Positions 17,207 to 26,451 of a DNA stretch of 64,000 nucleotides are shown one piece after another. The notes below the pieces were generated by a model. It was not told the origin of the DNA. It did no database searches and saw only the letters and a program-made list of their open reading frames with translations. A program made the position numbers and the translations under genes. This DNA is from DATGKG01 sp963783145 (GTDB lineage Bacteria > Desulfobacterota > Binatia > Binatales > Binataceae): NCBI GenBank assembly GCA_963783145.1, contig CAWAMM010000002.1, positions 496,001-560,000 of the forward strand, in the 5' to 3' direction. Position 1 is the stretch's first letter. Each line of letters begins with the position of its first letter.

Positions 17207-19885
17207 GTGTTCGCTCGCGCCTCGAAAATATTTGCAATACTCTGTCTCCTATCGATCGGAATCTCAGTCGGCAGTCGCAGCGACGCCGCAAGAAAGGATG
17301 TTTCCATGTTTGATCAGGAAGGCGCGCCCCTCGCCGAAACCGGAAGTGATTTCCGGCTGCCGAAAACCGTAACTCCTCGCCGCTACGATCTCCGGCTCAT
17401 CCCGGACCTTGTTCAATTCACCTTCGCGGGCGAGGAGACCGTCGATATCGTGGTCAATTCGCCGACCTCTGAGATTGTCCTCAATGCGCTGGAACTGGAC
17501 ATCGATCGGGTTAGCGTCGAGCGCGGGAAAACGTCGCTGGCTGGCAAGGCCGAACCTGAACCGAACAAGGAGCGCGCCATCCTGCGCTTCGATCGCACAC
17601 TCGAACCCGGTGAATGGACGTTGCACATCTCTTTTCGCGGTATCCTTAACGATAAGCTGCATGGATTCTATCGGAGCCAGTATCAAGACGCTTCAGGCAA
17701 GACCCATACCGCGGCGACGACGCAATTCGAATCGACCGATGCGCGCCGCGCGTTCCCATGCTGGGATGAGCCGGAACTAAAGGCGAGCTACAAGGTGACG
17801 CTGGTCATCGATCAGGATCTCACGGCGATTTCCAATGCGCGTGCGGAGAGCGAGAAACCCAGCAGCATCAAAGGCAAGAAGGAGGTGGTTTTTGCCGAAA
17901 CCATGGTGATGTCTACCTATCTGGTCGCGTTCATCGTGGGCGAATTTGATGCGACCGCGCCCGTCGACGCTGGGACGCCATTGCGAGTCGTTCACGTGCC
18001 CGGCAAGAGCAACCTCAGCAACTTCGCCAAAGAGATCGGTGCTTTCTCGCTGAAATATTTCGCCAACTACTACGGCCTGCCATATCCCGGCGACAAGGTT
18101 GATCTGATCGCGATTCCGGATTTCGCCTCGGGCGCGATGGAGAACCTCGGCGCCATCACCTTTCGCGAGACTGCGCTGCTGGTTGACGAAAAAACGGCCT
18201 CGCGCGCCGAACTCGAGCGCGTCGCCGACGTCGTATCGCATGAGAATGCACATATGTGGTTCGGCGATCTGGTCACGATGAAATGGTGGAACGGCATCTG
18301 GCTCAATGAGGCCTTCGCCACCTTCATGGAGATGCTCGCGGTCGACAAGTGGAAGCCGCATTGGCGGCGCTGGGACAGCTTCTCGGTCTCGCGCGCCGCC
18401 GCGATGGCAATCGATGGGCTCAAGAGCACGCGCCCGATCGAGTTTACCGTCAACAGTCCTGAAGACGCGCGCGCAATGTTCGACGTGCTCACGTACGAGA
18501 AGGGTGCGTCGGTGCTGCGGATGCTCGAGCAGTACATGGGCGAGGAGGAGTTTCGCAAAGGTATCGGCGCGTATCTAAAAAAGCATGAGTACGCCAACGC
18601 CGAGACCACCGACCTGTGGGACGCGCTCGAGGAAACCTCGAAACAGCCAGTCCGCAAGATGATGGACTCGTGGATCTTCCAGCCGGGCTTCCCGATCATC
18701 CGCGCCGAGGTCGGCGCCGACGGCAAAAGCCTCAAGGTCAGCCAGCGGCGGTTTTTCCTACTCCCGGACGGGACCGAAAACGATCAGCTATGGCACGTGC
18801 CTCTGATGATTCGCGCGAAGACCGATCGCGGCACCATTAACAAAAAGATCGTGCTGACCGGACGCGAGGCGACCATTCCCCTGGACGCCAAATGCGAATG
18901 GGCGCTGCTCAATGAAGGGGGTCACGGATTTTATCGGGTCAACTATAACCCTGAGCTCCTGCAATCGATCACCCACAATCTCGCCGCGCTGCAACCGATC
19001 GAACGCTTCGGATTGGTGAACGACACCTGGGCGGCGACGGTCGCTGGTCTTTCCCCGCTCTCCGAATTCCTCAAGATGGCGCGCCTGTTCACCAATGAAA
19101 CCGACCTCAACGCATGGCGCGCGTTGCTCGGAGCGTTCAACTATCTCGATATGATCGTGGACGACGCGGATCGGCCTGCGCTCGCAGCGGAGGTTCGTAG
19201 GATCGTCGGGCCCGCCTTCGCGCGATTGGGATGGGAGCCAAAACCCGGCGAGGACGAGCTGACGCGCCAGCTCCGCGGCGTCCTGGCCGCCACCCTCGGC
19301 ACCTTCGGTGAGGATGCTGTGGTGCGAGCAAAGGCCCAACAGCTTTATGCATTGTGGGAAGACGATCCCTCGAAGGCTGATCGCGATATCGCGCCGGCGT
19401 TGGTTTCGATTCTCGCGTATTCGGGCGATGCAGCGCGTTACGACGAATTCAAAAAGAAGTTCAAGGCCGCGCGCACACCGCAGGAAGAGCAGCGCTATCT
19501 CTTCGCGCTCGCGAACTTCCGCGACAAAACGTTACTTCGCAAAACTATGGAGATGTCGCTCGACGGCGAGGTGCGCACGCAAAACGCGCCCTACCTGATG
19601 AACTCGCTACTGCTCAACACCTCCGGTCGCTACGAGGCGTGGGATTTTATCCGTAGTCATTGGGATGAGATGACCCGCAAGTATCCCGACAACGCATTGC
19701 CGCGGATGTGCGAGGGTGTGGTCTCGCTGCTCGACCGCGAGGACGAGGTGAAGAAGTTCTTCCAGGAGCATCGCGTGCGGTTAGGCGGCAAGATCATCGA
19801 CCAGCACCTGGAGCGCCTCGCGATCGCGGTCAACTTCCGCCGTCGTGAGGGGAAGAACCTCGCCTCGACGTTGAAGGGCAGCTGA
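17207..19885 (+). CDS. M1-family zinc aminopeptidase, exported
   Basis: 892 residues from GTG at 17207, which has GAGG 7 bases upstream; TTG at 17183 overlaps the previous gene and is less likely. The first about 27 residues form a signal peptide (FAILCLLSIGISVG). The zinc site is H345-E346-N-A-H349 with third ligand E368, and the substrate motif GAMEN is at 309-313. The last about 350 residues are the helical ERAP1-like C-terminal domain. The enzyme removes N-terminal residues from peptides, probably in the periplasm. It is the last gene of the hpnK-GNAT run. Confidence 0.93.
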   Translation: MFARASKIFAILCLLSIGISVGSRSDAARKDVSMFDQEGAPLAETGSDFRLPKTVTPRRYDLRLIPDLVQFTFAGEETVDIVVNSPTSEIVLNALELDIDRVSVERGKTSLAGKAEPEPNKERAILRFDRTLEPGEWTLHISFRGILNDKLHGFYRSQYQDASGKTHTAATTQFESTDARRAFPCWDEPELKASYKVTLVIDQDLTAISNARAESEKPSSIKGKKEVVFAETMVMSTYLVAFIVGEFDATAPVDAGTPLRVVHVPGKSNLSNFAKEIGAFSLKYFANYYGLPYPGDKVDLIAIPDFASGAMENLGAITFRETALLVDEKTASRAELERVADVVSHENAHMWFGDLVTMKWWNGIWLNEAFATFMEMLAVDKWKPHWRRWDSFSVSRAAAMAIDGLKSTRPIEFTVNSPEDARAMFDVLTYEKGASVLRMLEQYMGEEEFRKGIGAYLKKHEYANAETTDLWDALEETSKQPVRKMMDSWIFQPGFPIIRAEVGADGKSLKVSQRRFFLLPDGTENDQLWHVPLMIRAKTDRGTINKKIVLTGREATIPLDAKCEWALLNEGGHGFYRVNYNPELLQSITHNLAALQPIERFGLVNDTWAATVAGLSPLSEFLKMARLFTNETDLNAWRALLGAFNYLDMIVDDADRPALAAEVRRIVGPAFARLGWEPKPGEDELTRQLRGVLAATLGTFGEDAVVRAKAQQLYALWEDDPSKADRDIAPALVSILAYSGDAARYDEFKKKFKAARTPQEEQRYLFALANFRDKTLLRKTMEMSLDGEVRTQNAPYLMNSLLLNTSGRYEAWDFIRSHWDEMTRKYPDNALPRMCEGVVSLLDREDEVKKFFQEHRVRLGGKIIDQHLERLAIAVNFRRREGKNLASTLKGS

Positions 19886-19903
19886 TCGTTCCGTCTTCCG
19901 TGT

Positions 19904-19929
19904 AGGGGGCGCTTCGCGAAGCGCCCCCT
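19904..19929. terminator. Perfect 26-base palindrome between convergent genes
   Basis: The two 13-base halves are exact reverse complements (left half begins AGGGGGCGCTT). The hairpin sits between the aminopeptidase stop and the end of the aldo/keto reductase gene on the other strand. It would fold in transcripts from either side. No T-run follows, so factor-assisted termination or RNA protection is also possible. Confidence 0.6.
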
Positions 19930-19937
19930 GCATGGAT

Positions 19938-20945
19938 CTAATCCGTCATCCTCCGCGGGTCGGGCTGCGTGTGTCCGAGGATCGGATGCGCTCGATATGG
20001 CTTTTCGAGGGCTGTGGTCTCCTCGGCGGTCAATTTGATCTCGACCGCCTTGTACAGTTCCGTCAGCTGATTCAATTTAGTCGCACCGATGATCGGGGCG
20101 GTGACGCCGGGTGCCTGGAGAATCCACGCGCATGCGATCTGCACGGGAGTCACGCCGCGATTCTTCGCAACCTTTTCGACCGCGTCGAGTACCTCGAAGT
20201 CGTTGTCGCGAAAATACATGCTCTTCGCGAAGTCATCGGTCTTCGCGCGCGTGGTCGGCTCGGTGCTGGTTTTGGTGCGATTGCCCGCGAGGAAACCGCG
20301 CGCGAGCGGACTCCATGGAATCAGGCCGACCCCCTCGTCGATGCAGAGCGGATTCATCTCGCGCTCTTCCTCGCGATACACCAGGTTGTAGTGATTCTGC
20401 ATGGTGGAAAATCGATGCCATCCGTTGGCGCGCTGGACATTGAGCATCTTGTGAAACTGCCACGCCGCCATGCTGCTCGCGCCGAGGTAGCGGACCTTAC
20501 CCGCGCGCACCAGCGAATCGAGCGCGTCGAGGGTTTCCTCGATCGGCGTGGTGAAGTCGAAACGATGGATCTGGTAGAGGTCGATGAAATCGGTTTTGAG
20601 CCGCCGCAGTGACGCGTCACAGGCTTCGAGGATGTGCTTGCGCGAGAGCCCCGCGCGATTGTGCCCCGAGCCCATCGGTCCATGCACTTTGGTGGCGATT
20701 ACAACCTCGTCGCGTGAAGCCATCTCGGCCAGCCATCGGCCGGTCACTTCTTCGCTGACGCCTTGCGAATAGACATCGGCGGTATCGAAGAAATTGATCC
20801 CCGCCTCAAGCGAGACCTGGAAGTGCTGACGCGCCTCATCGGAGGTGAGCACCCAGTCGCGCCACTTCTTGTCGCCATAACTCATGCATCCGAGGCAGAT
20901 GCGCGAAACGGTCGTGCCGGTTTTTCCAAGCTTGGTGTATTCCAT
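19938..20945 (-). CDS. Aldo/keto reductase
   Basis: 335 residues from the ATG at 20945, preceded by AGGAG. The TIM-barrel tetrad is visible: Asp and Tyr in FFDTADVYSQG, Lys in VVIATKVHG, and His in DLYQIHRFD. The nicotinamide segment GLIPWSPLARGFLAG and the cofactor segment GATKLNQLTE identify an NADP-dependent reductase of the AKR11/YakC-like type. It reduces an aldehyde or ketone; substrate unknown. Third gene of a tight operon with the hydratase and dehalogenase. Confidence 0.92.
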   Translation of the reverse strand: MEYTKLGKTGTTVSRICLGCMSYGDKKWRDWVLTSDEARQHFQVSLEAGINFFDTADVYSQGVSEEVTGRWLAEMASRDEVVIATKVHGPMGSGHNRAGLSRKHILEACDASLRRLKTDFIDLYQIHRFDFTTPIEETLDALDSLVRAGKVRYLGASSMAAWQFHKMLNVQRANGWHRFSTMQNHYNLVYREEEREMNPLCIDEGVGLIPWSPLARGFLAGNRTKTSTEPTTRAKTDDFAKSMYFRDNDFEVLDAVEKVAKNRGVTPVQIACAWILQAPGVTAPIIGATKLNQLTELYKAVEIKLTAEETTALEKPYRAHPILGHTQPDPRRMTD

Positions 20946-20961
20946 GATTGATGCTCCTGAT

Positions 20962-21750
20962 TTATTCGCCGGTAAATTTAGGGCGGCGCTTTTCCACGAA
21001 TGCGGCAATTCCTTCACGCGCATCCTTGGTCCATGCGGTTGCGCAAATGGTTTCGGTTTCGCGTCCCATCTGTTCTTCGAGGCCGGCCACCGCGCTATCG
21101 ATCAGTAGCCGCTTCACCCCGCGATAGGCGAGCGTCGGTCCGGTCGCGAGTTCCTCGGCGAATGCAGTCGCGGTTGCGAGGAGCTCGGCATCGGGAACCA
21201 TGCGCGTGACGATTCCCAGATCGAGCGCCTGCTTCGCGGAAAGAACCGGATTGAGAATCGCGAGTTCCATCGCGCGGCGCGGCCCGACAATGCGAGGAAG
21301 GTAAAACGTTGAGGAACCATCGGGCGTGAGGCCCGCCTTGGTGTAGGCCATCGTGAACTTCGCTGACTCGGTCGCGATCACGAAATCGACCGCGCAGACG
21401 AGGCTGAATCCGGCGCCGGCCGCGCTGCCATGAACCGCGGCGACTACTGGCGCGCGCATCCGCGCGAATCGCGATACCGCGCGATGCAGGTGCGAGGTCA
21501 CTTCTTCGAGGTAACGCGGCAGATCGGTGTCCGATTTGGCCGCGAAACTTTTGAGGTCGCCCCCGGCGCAGAAAAATTTCCCCGCGCCGGTGATGAGAAT
21601 CGCTCGCACCTCGGCATCGTCATCGCATTTGCGCGCCGCCTGATCGAGGTCCTCCGCCAGTTCCTTGTTGATACCGTTGGCGGCCTCGGGCCGATTCAGC
21701 GTTATATGCGCGACGCCATTTTTAACTTCCAGAATGAGGTTCGAATACAT
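20962..21750 (-). CDS. Enoyl-CoA hydratase/isomerase family protein
   Basis: 262 residues. The crotonase core is HITLNRPEAANGI, FCAGGDLKSF (oxyanion hole) and AAVHGSAAGAGFSLVCAVDFVIA. The catalytic segment AGLTPDGSSTFYLPRIVG has Asp where true hydratases usually have Glu, as in the PaaG isomerase branch. It may therefore shift a double bond instead of hydrating it. Starts at 21750 with GGAG upstream. It follows the dehalogenase after 9 bases and precedes the aldo/keto reductase by 16, indicating one transcript. Confidence 0.9.
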   Translation of the reverse strand: MYSNLILEVKNGVAHITLNRPEAANGINKELAEDLDQAARKCDDDAEVRAILITGAGKFFCAGGDLKSFAAKSDTDLPRYLEEVTSHLHRAVSRFARMRAPVVAAVHGSAAGAGFSLVCAVDFVIATESAKFTMAYTKAGLTPDGSSTFYLPRIVGPRRAMELAILNPVLSAKQALDLGIVTRMVPDAELLATATAFAEELATGPTLAYRGVKRLLIDSAVAGLEEQMGRETETICATAWTKDAREGIAAFVEKRRPKFTGE

Positions 21751-21759
21751 CGCGACTCC

Positions 21760-22641
21760 TTATAGTCCTCGATACCAATCGGCGATCGCTGCTCCGATCT
21801 CATGCGGCGAGTCTTCCTGGATGAAGTGCACGCCTTTCACCGTGACCTCGCGTTGGTTGGGCCACTTGCGGCAGAACTCGCGCTGCCCACCAACCAGGAT
21901 CGCGCCCGGGTCGGCATTGATGAAAAGTTTCGGAATCGTGCTCTGCGCGAGCCACTTCGAGTAGTCATCGACAATCTTCGTGACATCCACAGGCTCCCCT
22001 TCGAAGGGAATCTGTCGCGGCCACGTCAGGGTCGGACGGCGCGACTCGCCAGGCTCGAGGTAGGGCTTGCGATACACCGCCATCTCCTCATCGGTGAGCT
22101 TGCGCAGCACGCTGCCGGGCAGAATGCGCTCGACGAAAATATTTTTCTGCAAAATCATCTCGTCGCCGGCGGGACTGCGCATGGCCTTGAATAATTTGGC
22201 GGTCTGCTCGGCCCAGTCGTCAAACTTCAATGGCTTCACGATTCCTTCCATATAAGCGATTCCCTTGATCGCATCGTGATGCCGATGCGCCCAATGAAAT
22301 CCCAAGGCCGATCCCCAATCGTGAACGACCAGGGTGACCTTCTGCTTTAAGCCGACCGCATCGAACCACGCATCGAGATGCTTTGCGTGATCGACGAAAC
22401 GATATTCGCCGGTTGAGGATTTTCCCGAATCGCCCATGCCGATGAGATCGGGTGCGAGGCATCGCGCGCGATCGCTCAGGTGCGGAATGACGTTGCGCCA
22501 CAGGAATGACGACGTCGGATTGCCGTGCAGGAATACGATCGGATCGCCCGCGCCGACGTCGACGTAGGCCATCTCGGTGCCGAGCACTCCGACGCGTTTG
22601 CGCGGATTCGGATCCTTCGGTGAAATCGCTGCTTCGTTCAT
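21760..22641 (-). CDS. Haloalkane dehalogenase-like alpha/beta-hydrolase
   Basis: 293 residues from the ATG at 22641 with GAGG upstream. The nucleophile is D108 in VVHDWGSALGF, with W109 next to it. The first halide-binding Asn is N41 in HGNPTSSFLWRN. The acid E132 lies in YMEGIVKP, and the base is H272. This Asp-Glu-His arrangement is that of HLD-II dehalogenases (DhaA/LinB type), which cleave carbon-halogen bonds hydrolytically to an alcohol. It heads a three-gene operon with a hydratase/isomerase and an aldo/keto reductase, which suggests further oxidation of the product. Halogen preference cannot be read from sequence. Confidence 0.88.
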   Translation of the reverse strand: MNEAAISPKDPNPRKRVGVLGTEMAYVDVGAGDPIVFLHGNPTSSFLWRNVIPHLSDRARCLAPDLIGMGDSGKSSTGEYRFVDHAKHLDAWFDAVGLKQKVTLVVHDWGSALGFHWAHRHHDAIKGIAYMEGIVKPLKFDDWAEQTAKLFKAMRSPAGDEMILQKNIFVERILPGSVLRKLTDEEMAVYRKPYLEPGESRRPTLTWPRQIPFEGEPVDVTKIVDDYSKWLAQSTIPKLFINADPGAILVGGQREFCRKWPNQREVTVKGVHFIQEDSPHEIGAAIADWYRGL

Positions 22642-22756
22642 CGGGAACCTCAATCCATCAGAAATACGGCGGGTATCTCTCAGGCGCAAGCTGCATTTGT
22701 AATCCTGCACGGACGCGGGGCAGAATCGAGGCGCATCATCATAAGGAGTGCGTACG

Positions 22757-24364
22757 ATGGCGGAGCGCAAACGGAAATTCTGGGGATGGGGCTATGAGGA
22801 CCAGGGGCCCACGCCCGAGCAGCAAAAGCATATGGCGGAGCGGATGGCGAAGCGCTTCGACCTGCCGGAGTTGACCCTGACGCCGCCGCCAAAAGAGAGC
22901 GAGCTGAACTTGCGCGCGTCGCGTGTGCAACCGCCCGATGCGCTCAAGGAAATCTGCTCGACGAGCATCCACGATCGCGCCGGCCACAGCTATGGCAAAG
23001 GCTCGCGCGATATCATCCGCGCGTTTCGCCGCTATTATCCGAATCCCATCGATGTCGTTGCGTTCCCGCGCGATGAGAAGGACATCATCCGCATCCTCGA
23101 ATGGTGCGATAGCGCGAAGATCGCCGCGGCTCCATACGGCGGAGGCTCCAGCGTCGTCGGCGGCGTCGAAGCTCCGAGTCATGGTGACTATCGGGGAGCA
23201 GTGTCTATTGACCTGATGCACCTGAACAAAGTCGTCGAGGTAGATAGATCGTCGCGCGCCGCAAATATTCAGGGTGGCGCGCTAGGCCCCGATCTCGAGG
23301 CGCAACTGAAGCCTCATGGCCTCACACTCCGGCATTATCCCCAATCATTCGAGTTCTCCACTCTCGGTGGATGGATCGCCACCCGTTCCGGCGGCCACTA
23401 CGCGACTAACTACACGCACATTGATGACTTCGTCGAGTCGATGCGCGTCATCACTCCAACCGGCACCATCGAGTCCCGACGCCTTCCCGGTTCCGGCGCC
23501 GGTCCCAGCCCCGATCGCATGTTCATCGGCTCCGAGGGCATCCTCGGTATCATCACCTCGGCCTGGATGCGCCTGCAGGATCGCCCCAAGTTTCGCATCG
23601 GCGCGTCGGTCCCGTTCCCGAGTTTCTTCGCCGCCGCGCGCGCCGTGCGTCAAATCGGCCAGGCTGGCCTCTTCCCCGCCAACTGCCGCGTCCTCGATGA
23701 GGGCGAGGCGCTCAACTCCGGCGCCGCCAACGGTGACGAGGCGGTGATGGTGCTCGCGTTCGAATCCGGCGACCATCCTCTCGAGCCGTGGATGAAGCGC
23801 GCGCTCGAATGCTGCGCCGATCACGGCGGCCGCATCCCGAAGGAGGACATCAAATCCCGCACCGATCAGGAGGCGACGCATGAGGGCGCGGCCGGCGCAT
23901 GGCGCAACGCCTTTCTCAACGCGCCCTACCTGATGGACACCGTCGCCGCGATGGGGATGGTGAGCGATACCTTCGAGACCTCGATCACGTGGGACCGTTT
24001 CGAGAATTTCCACAACCAGATTATGGAGACCGCGCGCGATGCGATGCGCCGCATCTGCGGCAAGGGCAGCGTGACCTGCCGTTTCACCCATGTTTATCCC
24101 GATGGTCCCGCGCCGTACTACACCTTCCTCGGCCCCGGTAAAAAGGACTCGCAGCTCGAGCAGCGCGACGAGGTGAAGCAGGCCGCCTCGGATCTTTTAA
24201 TGAAGCTGGGCGGCACCATCACCCATCATCATGCGGTCGGGCGCGATCATCGCCCATGGTATGACCTCCAGCGTCCCGACGGCTTCGCGAATGCGTTACG
24301 CGCGGCGAAGAAGGCGCTCGACCCCCACGGCATTTTGAATCCGGGGGTTTTGATTGATCCCTAA
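22757..24364 (+). CDS. FAD-binding oxidase, alkyldihydroxyacetonephosphate synthase-like
   Basis: 535 residues from the ATG at 22757 (AGGAG 8 bases upstream). The FAD_binding_4 core is VAFPRDEKDIIRILEWC, AAPYGGGSSVVGGVE, and a later GPSPDRMFIGSEGILGIIT. The HYPQSFEFSTLGGWIATRSGGHYA segment is typical of ADPS, the ether-lipid enzyme that swaps an acyl for an alkyl group on DHAP. The catalytic HHHAVGRDH near the C-terminus also fits ADPS-type proteins. Bacterial members act on ether lipids or are lactate/glycolate-type oxidases. The true substrate is not settled. Divergent from the dehalogenase operon. Confidence 0.85.
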   Translation: MAERKRKFWGWGYEDQGPTPEQQKHMAERMAKRFDLPELTLTPPPKESELNLRASRVQPPDALKEICSTSIHDRAGHSYGKGSRDIIRAFRRYYPNPIDVVAFPRDEKDIIRILEWCDSAKIAAAPYGGGSSVVGGVEAPSHGDYRGAVSIDLMHLNKVVEVDRSSRAANIQGGALGPDLEAQLKPHGLTLRHYPQSFEFSTLGGWIATRSGGHYATNYTHIDDFVESMRVITPTGTIESRRLPGSGAGPSPDRMFIGSEGILGIITSAWMRLQDRPKFRIGASVPFPSFFAAARAVRQIGQAGLFPANCRVLDEGEALNSGAANGDEAVMVLAFESGDHPLEPWMKRALECCADHGGRIPKEDIKSRTDQEATHEGAAGAWRNAFLNAPYLMDTVAAMGMVSDTFETSITWDRFENFHNQIMETARDAMRRICGKGSVTCRFTHVYPDGPAPYYTFLGPGKKDSQLEQRDEVKQAASDLLMKLGGTITHHHAVGRDHRPWYDLQRPDGFANALRAAKKALDPHGILNPGVLIDP

Positions 24365-24366
24365 GA

Positions 24367-24499
24367 GACCTAACCCCTTCCCCTGAAGTGGAAGGGGAAA
24401 AGTCCGAATTGAAATGCGTCGCAAACGAATGCCGATCCGAAGCTCTTCTCCATTCCGGTTCCCCTTCCACTTCAGGGGAAGGGGTTAGGGGTTAGGTCA
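24367..24499. repeat. Long inverted repeat, REP-like dispersed palindrome (copy 1)
   Basis: A perfect 31-base inverted repeat: 24369-24399 and 24459-24489, with 59 bases between them. Each arm contains a smaller hairpin, CCCCTTCC/GGGGAAGG. The right half, 24454-24497, matches 48995-49037 apart from the tiny loop, so it is a copy of a dispersed element. It lies between the FAD oxidase and dienelactone hydrolase genes. Confidence 0.85.
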
Positions 24500-24532
24500 A
24501 ACACGGAGAAAACCCAACAAAGAGACTAAGAT

Positions 24533-25333
24533 ATGTCCTACGAAGCCGCGCTCGCAGACTACACCTCCTTCGACTTCAACGATGGCCGATGGACCCGCAA
24601 GGTCTATCGCCGCGGCACTGGCCCCGCCGTTATCATCATGCATGAGATGCCGGGTCTGCATCCGCTGGTGATCCGCTTCGCCGATCGGGTCGCCGCCGCC
24701 GGCATGACGGTGTTTATGCCGGTCCTGTTCGGCGAGCCCGGCCGTCCCGTTTCAACCTGGTATGGGCTGCGCGAAATGGTTACCGGCATCTGCATCCGGC
24801 GCGAGTTCAACGTATGGGCGACCGACAAATCCAGCCCCATCATCGATTGGCTGCGCGCGCTGGCGAAAAGGGTCCACGCCGAATGTGGCGGGCGCGGCGT
24901 CGGCGCAGTCGGGATGTGCTTCACCGGAGGCTTCGCGCTCGCGATGATGACCGAGCCCTCGGTAGTCGCGCCGGTGCTGTCGCAGCCATCGTTGCCGCTG
25001 ACCTTCGGCTCCAAGGCGCGCGCCGCCGGGATGAACGTATCGCCCGAAGAAGTCTCATGCGCGAAGGATCGCTTCGAGAAAGAAGACCTCTCGATGATCG
25101 GTTTGCGCTTTTTCGGCGACAGCTTCGTGCCCGATGCGCGTTTCGACACCTACAAGCAGACCTTCGGCAATCGCTTCGAGGCGATCGAGCTCGATCCCAA
25201 GGATGCGGAGCCCGGCCCGATGCCGCCTCATTCGGTGCTGACGATTAACTTGCAGGATCGTCCCGGCACTCCGACCAAGCTGGCCGAGGAGCGGGTGATC
25301 GAATTCTTCCGCCAGCGCACCGCCATCGCGTAG
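24533..25333 (+). CDS. Dienelactone hydrolase family protein
   Basis: 266 residues. The alpha/beta-hydrolase core is VIIMHEMPGLHP and the nucleophile is C129 in GAVGMCFTGGFAL, the usual Cys of the family. The acid is likely the Asp in FFGDSFVPD and the base the His in PPHSVLT. Classical members open dienelactone in the chlorocatechol pathway, but distant ones have broad esterase activity. A weak Shine-Dalgarno precedes the ATG. Confidence 0.85.
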   Translation: MSYEAALADYTSFDFNDGRWTRKVYRRGTGPAVIIMHEMPGLHPLVIRFADRVAAAGMTVFMPVLFGEPGRPVSTWYGLREMVTGICIRREFNVWATDKSSPIIDWLRALAKRVHAECGGRGVGAVGMCFTGGFALAMMTEPSVVAPVLSQPSLPLTFGSKARAAGMNVSPEEVSCAKDRFEKEDLSMIGLRFFGDSFVPDARFDTYKQTFGNRFEAIELDPKDAEPGPMPPHSVLTINLQDRPGTPTKLAEERVIEFFRQRTAIA

Positions 25334-25477
25334 GCTGTCATTCTGGGCGAAGCGAAGGTGAATGCGAAAGGGCGTTTCCCCATGTTGGTAAATGCCGAGT
25401 TCAACGCGCGCAGGTTGAAGGGAGGCTGAACGAGCGAACTCGAAGAAAAGCGTCGCCAGTACTGAAAGCCGAAGAAA

Positions 25478-26027
25478 CTAATTGGAATCTGACAGGGCAA
25501 AGCCCAAATAGATATTTCGTAGCTCCCTCTCAAGATCTTGGAGCTCTGGATTTCGTGGATGATTCTTAAACCCGCTCCTGAAAATCTTGGATGCTTCCTC
25601 GATCACTGACTTGCGCTCCTCTCGATAGACAAGCGTCTTAGCAAACTCCAAGGCTTGCGATCCCATGATGTGGTAGGGATATGGGTCAGTTTTGCCACGT
25701 TTTTCGATCCGATCTCGAACCAATTCGCATCCAGCCGACCACAGATCGCGCGTTTCTCGATGTGAAGGAGCAACCACGGCCTTCTTAAGCAAAAGGTGAG
25801 CCTTTGCCATTCTGATGAAGTCATCATTTGGTGCGAGGGATTCGGCTTGGGCGATGTAATTGCTGGCTAAAATGAGGTCGCCTTGAGTAAGTTCCTAAGT
25901 TCCAATGAAGCGAACTGCAACCAAAAGTGCGCCTCTTCTTGAAACGGCCCTGCAAAGATTCGTAGATCGCGCGAGCGTCATCGACCTCAAATCGGCGGCA
26001 AAGCCTGTGGATAAATCGATGTGAAAA
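25478..26027 (-). pseudogene. Remnant of a STAND/TIR/SIR2-type protein, C-terminal TPR region
   Basis: The intact piece is a 110-residue frame (25478-25810, ending at a stop at 25478). Upstream, the other two frames continue the same protein: GDLILASNYIAQAESLAPNDDF before it, EAHFWLQFASLELRNLL before that, and RRFEVDDARAIYESLQGRFK at the start. Joining them needs one base added near 25879-25885 and near 25933-25942. The protein pattern (FWLQ, ESLAPND, DPYPYH) is that of the C-terminal TPR of TIR- or SIR2-linked STAND NTPases, many of which are antiphage proteins. It is AT-richer than its neighbours. The 5' end is missing, so it is a decayed remnant. Family match is from memory. Confidence 0.65.
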
Positions 26028-26086
26028 TTAGAAGTCGAGGATGCGGTCGGCCTGCGCGCGCGACTGGTGTGCGTCAGAGATTCAGA

Positions 26087-26109
26087 CCCCTCGCCCATCG
26101 GGCGAGGGG
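26087..26109. repeat. G/C-rich hairpin, REP-like (copy 2) or terminator of sufT-like gene
   Basis: A perfect 10-base stem, CCCCTCGCCC paired with GGGCGAGGGG, and a 3-base loop ATC. It lies 9 bases past the end of the sufT-like gene (reverse strand) and about 60 bases from the truncated STAND remnant. Its base composition resembles the other palindromes in this window. Confidence 0.55.
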
Positions 26110-26118
26110 TTGGGAAGG

Positions 26119-26421
26119 TCACTTATCGAGGTCGAGTTTTTTGCGCGCCGCCTCGGACATCATGTGCGGCGTCCATGGCGGGTCCCACACGATCTCGACA
26201 TTCGCGTGCTCGCAATCGGGCAGGCCCAGCAGCTTGTCCTCGATGTTCTCGCGAATCATCCCGCCCATCTGACATCCCGGCGCGGTCAGCGTCATGATGA
26301 CGTTCACCGAATTGCCGTCGACCTCGACGCCATAAACGAGGCCGAGCTCGACGATGTCGACCGGGATCTCCGGATCGTAGCATTCGCGCAGCACTTCGTA
26401 GACGTCTTCTTGAGTAATCAT
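26119..26421 (-). CDS. SufT/PaaD-like DUF59 iron-sulfur assembly protein
   Basis: 100 residues from the ATG at 26421, reading MITQEDVYEVLRECYDPEIPVDIVELGLVYG, which is how homologs usually start. An in-frame ATG at 26436 is possible. The DUF59 core DPEIPVDIVELGLVYGVEV is followed by LTLTAPGCQMGGMI with the conserved Cys, and VEIVWDPPWTPHMMS. Such proteins help place Fe-S clusters on targets (SufT) or act in phenylacetate oxidation (PaaD). No suf operon or paa genes are nearby; the stand-alone SufT role is more likely. Confidence 0.88.
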   Translation of the reverse strand: MITQEDVYEVLRECYDPEIPVDIVELGLVYGVEVDGNSVNVIMTLTAPGCQMGGMIRENIEDKLLGLPDCEHANVEIVWDPPWTPHMMSEAARKKLDLDK

Positions 26422-26451
26422 TCGCTGGGTGAGCATTCGCCGTTGTCGAGT

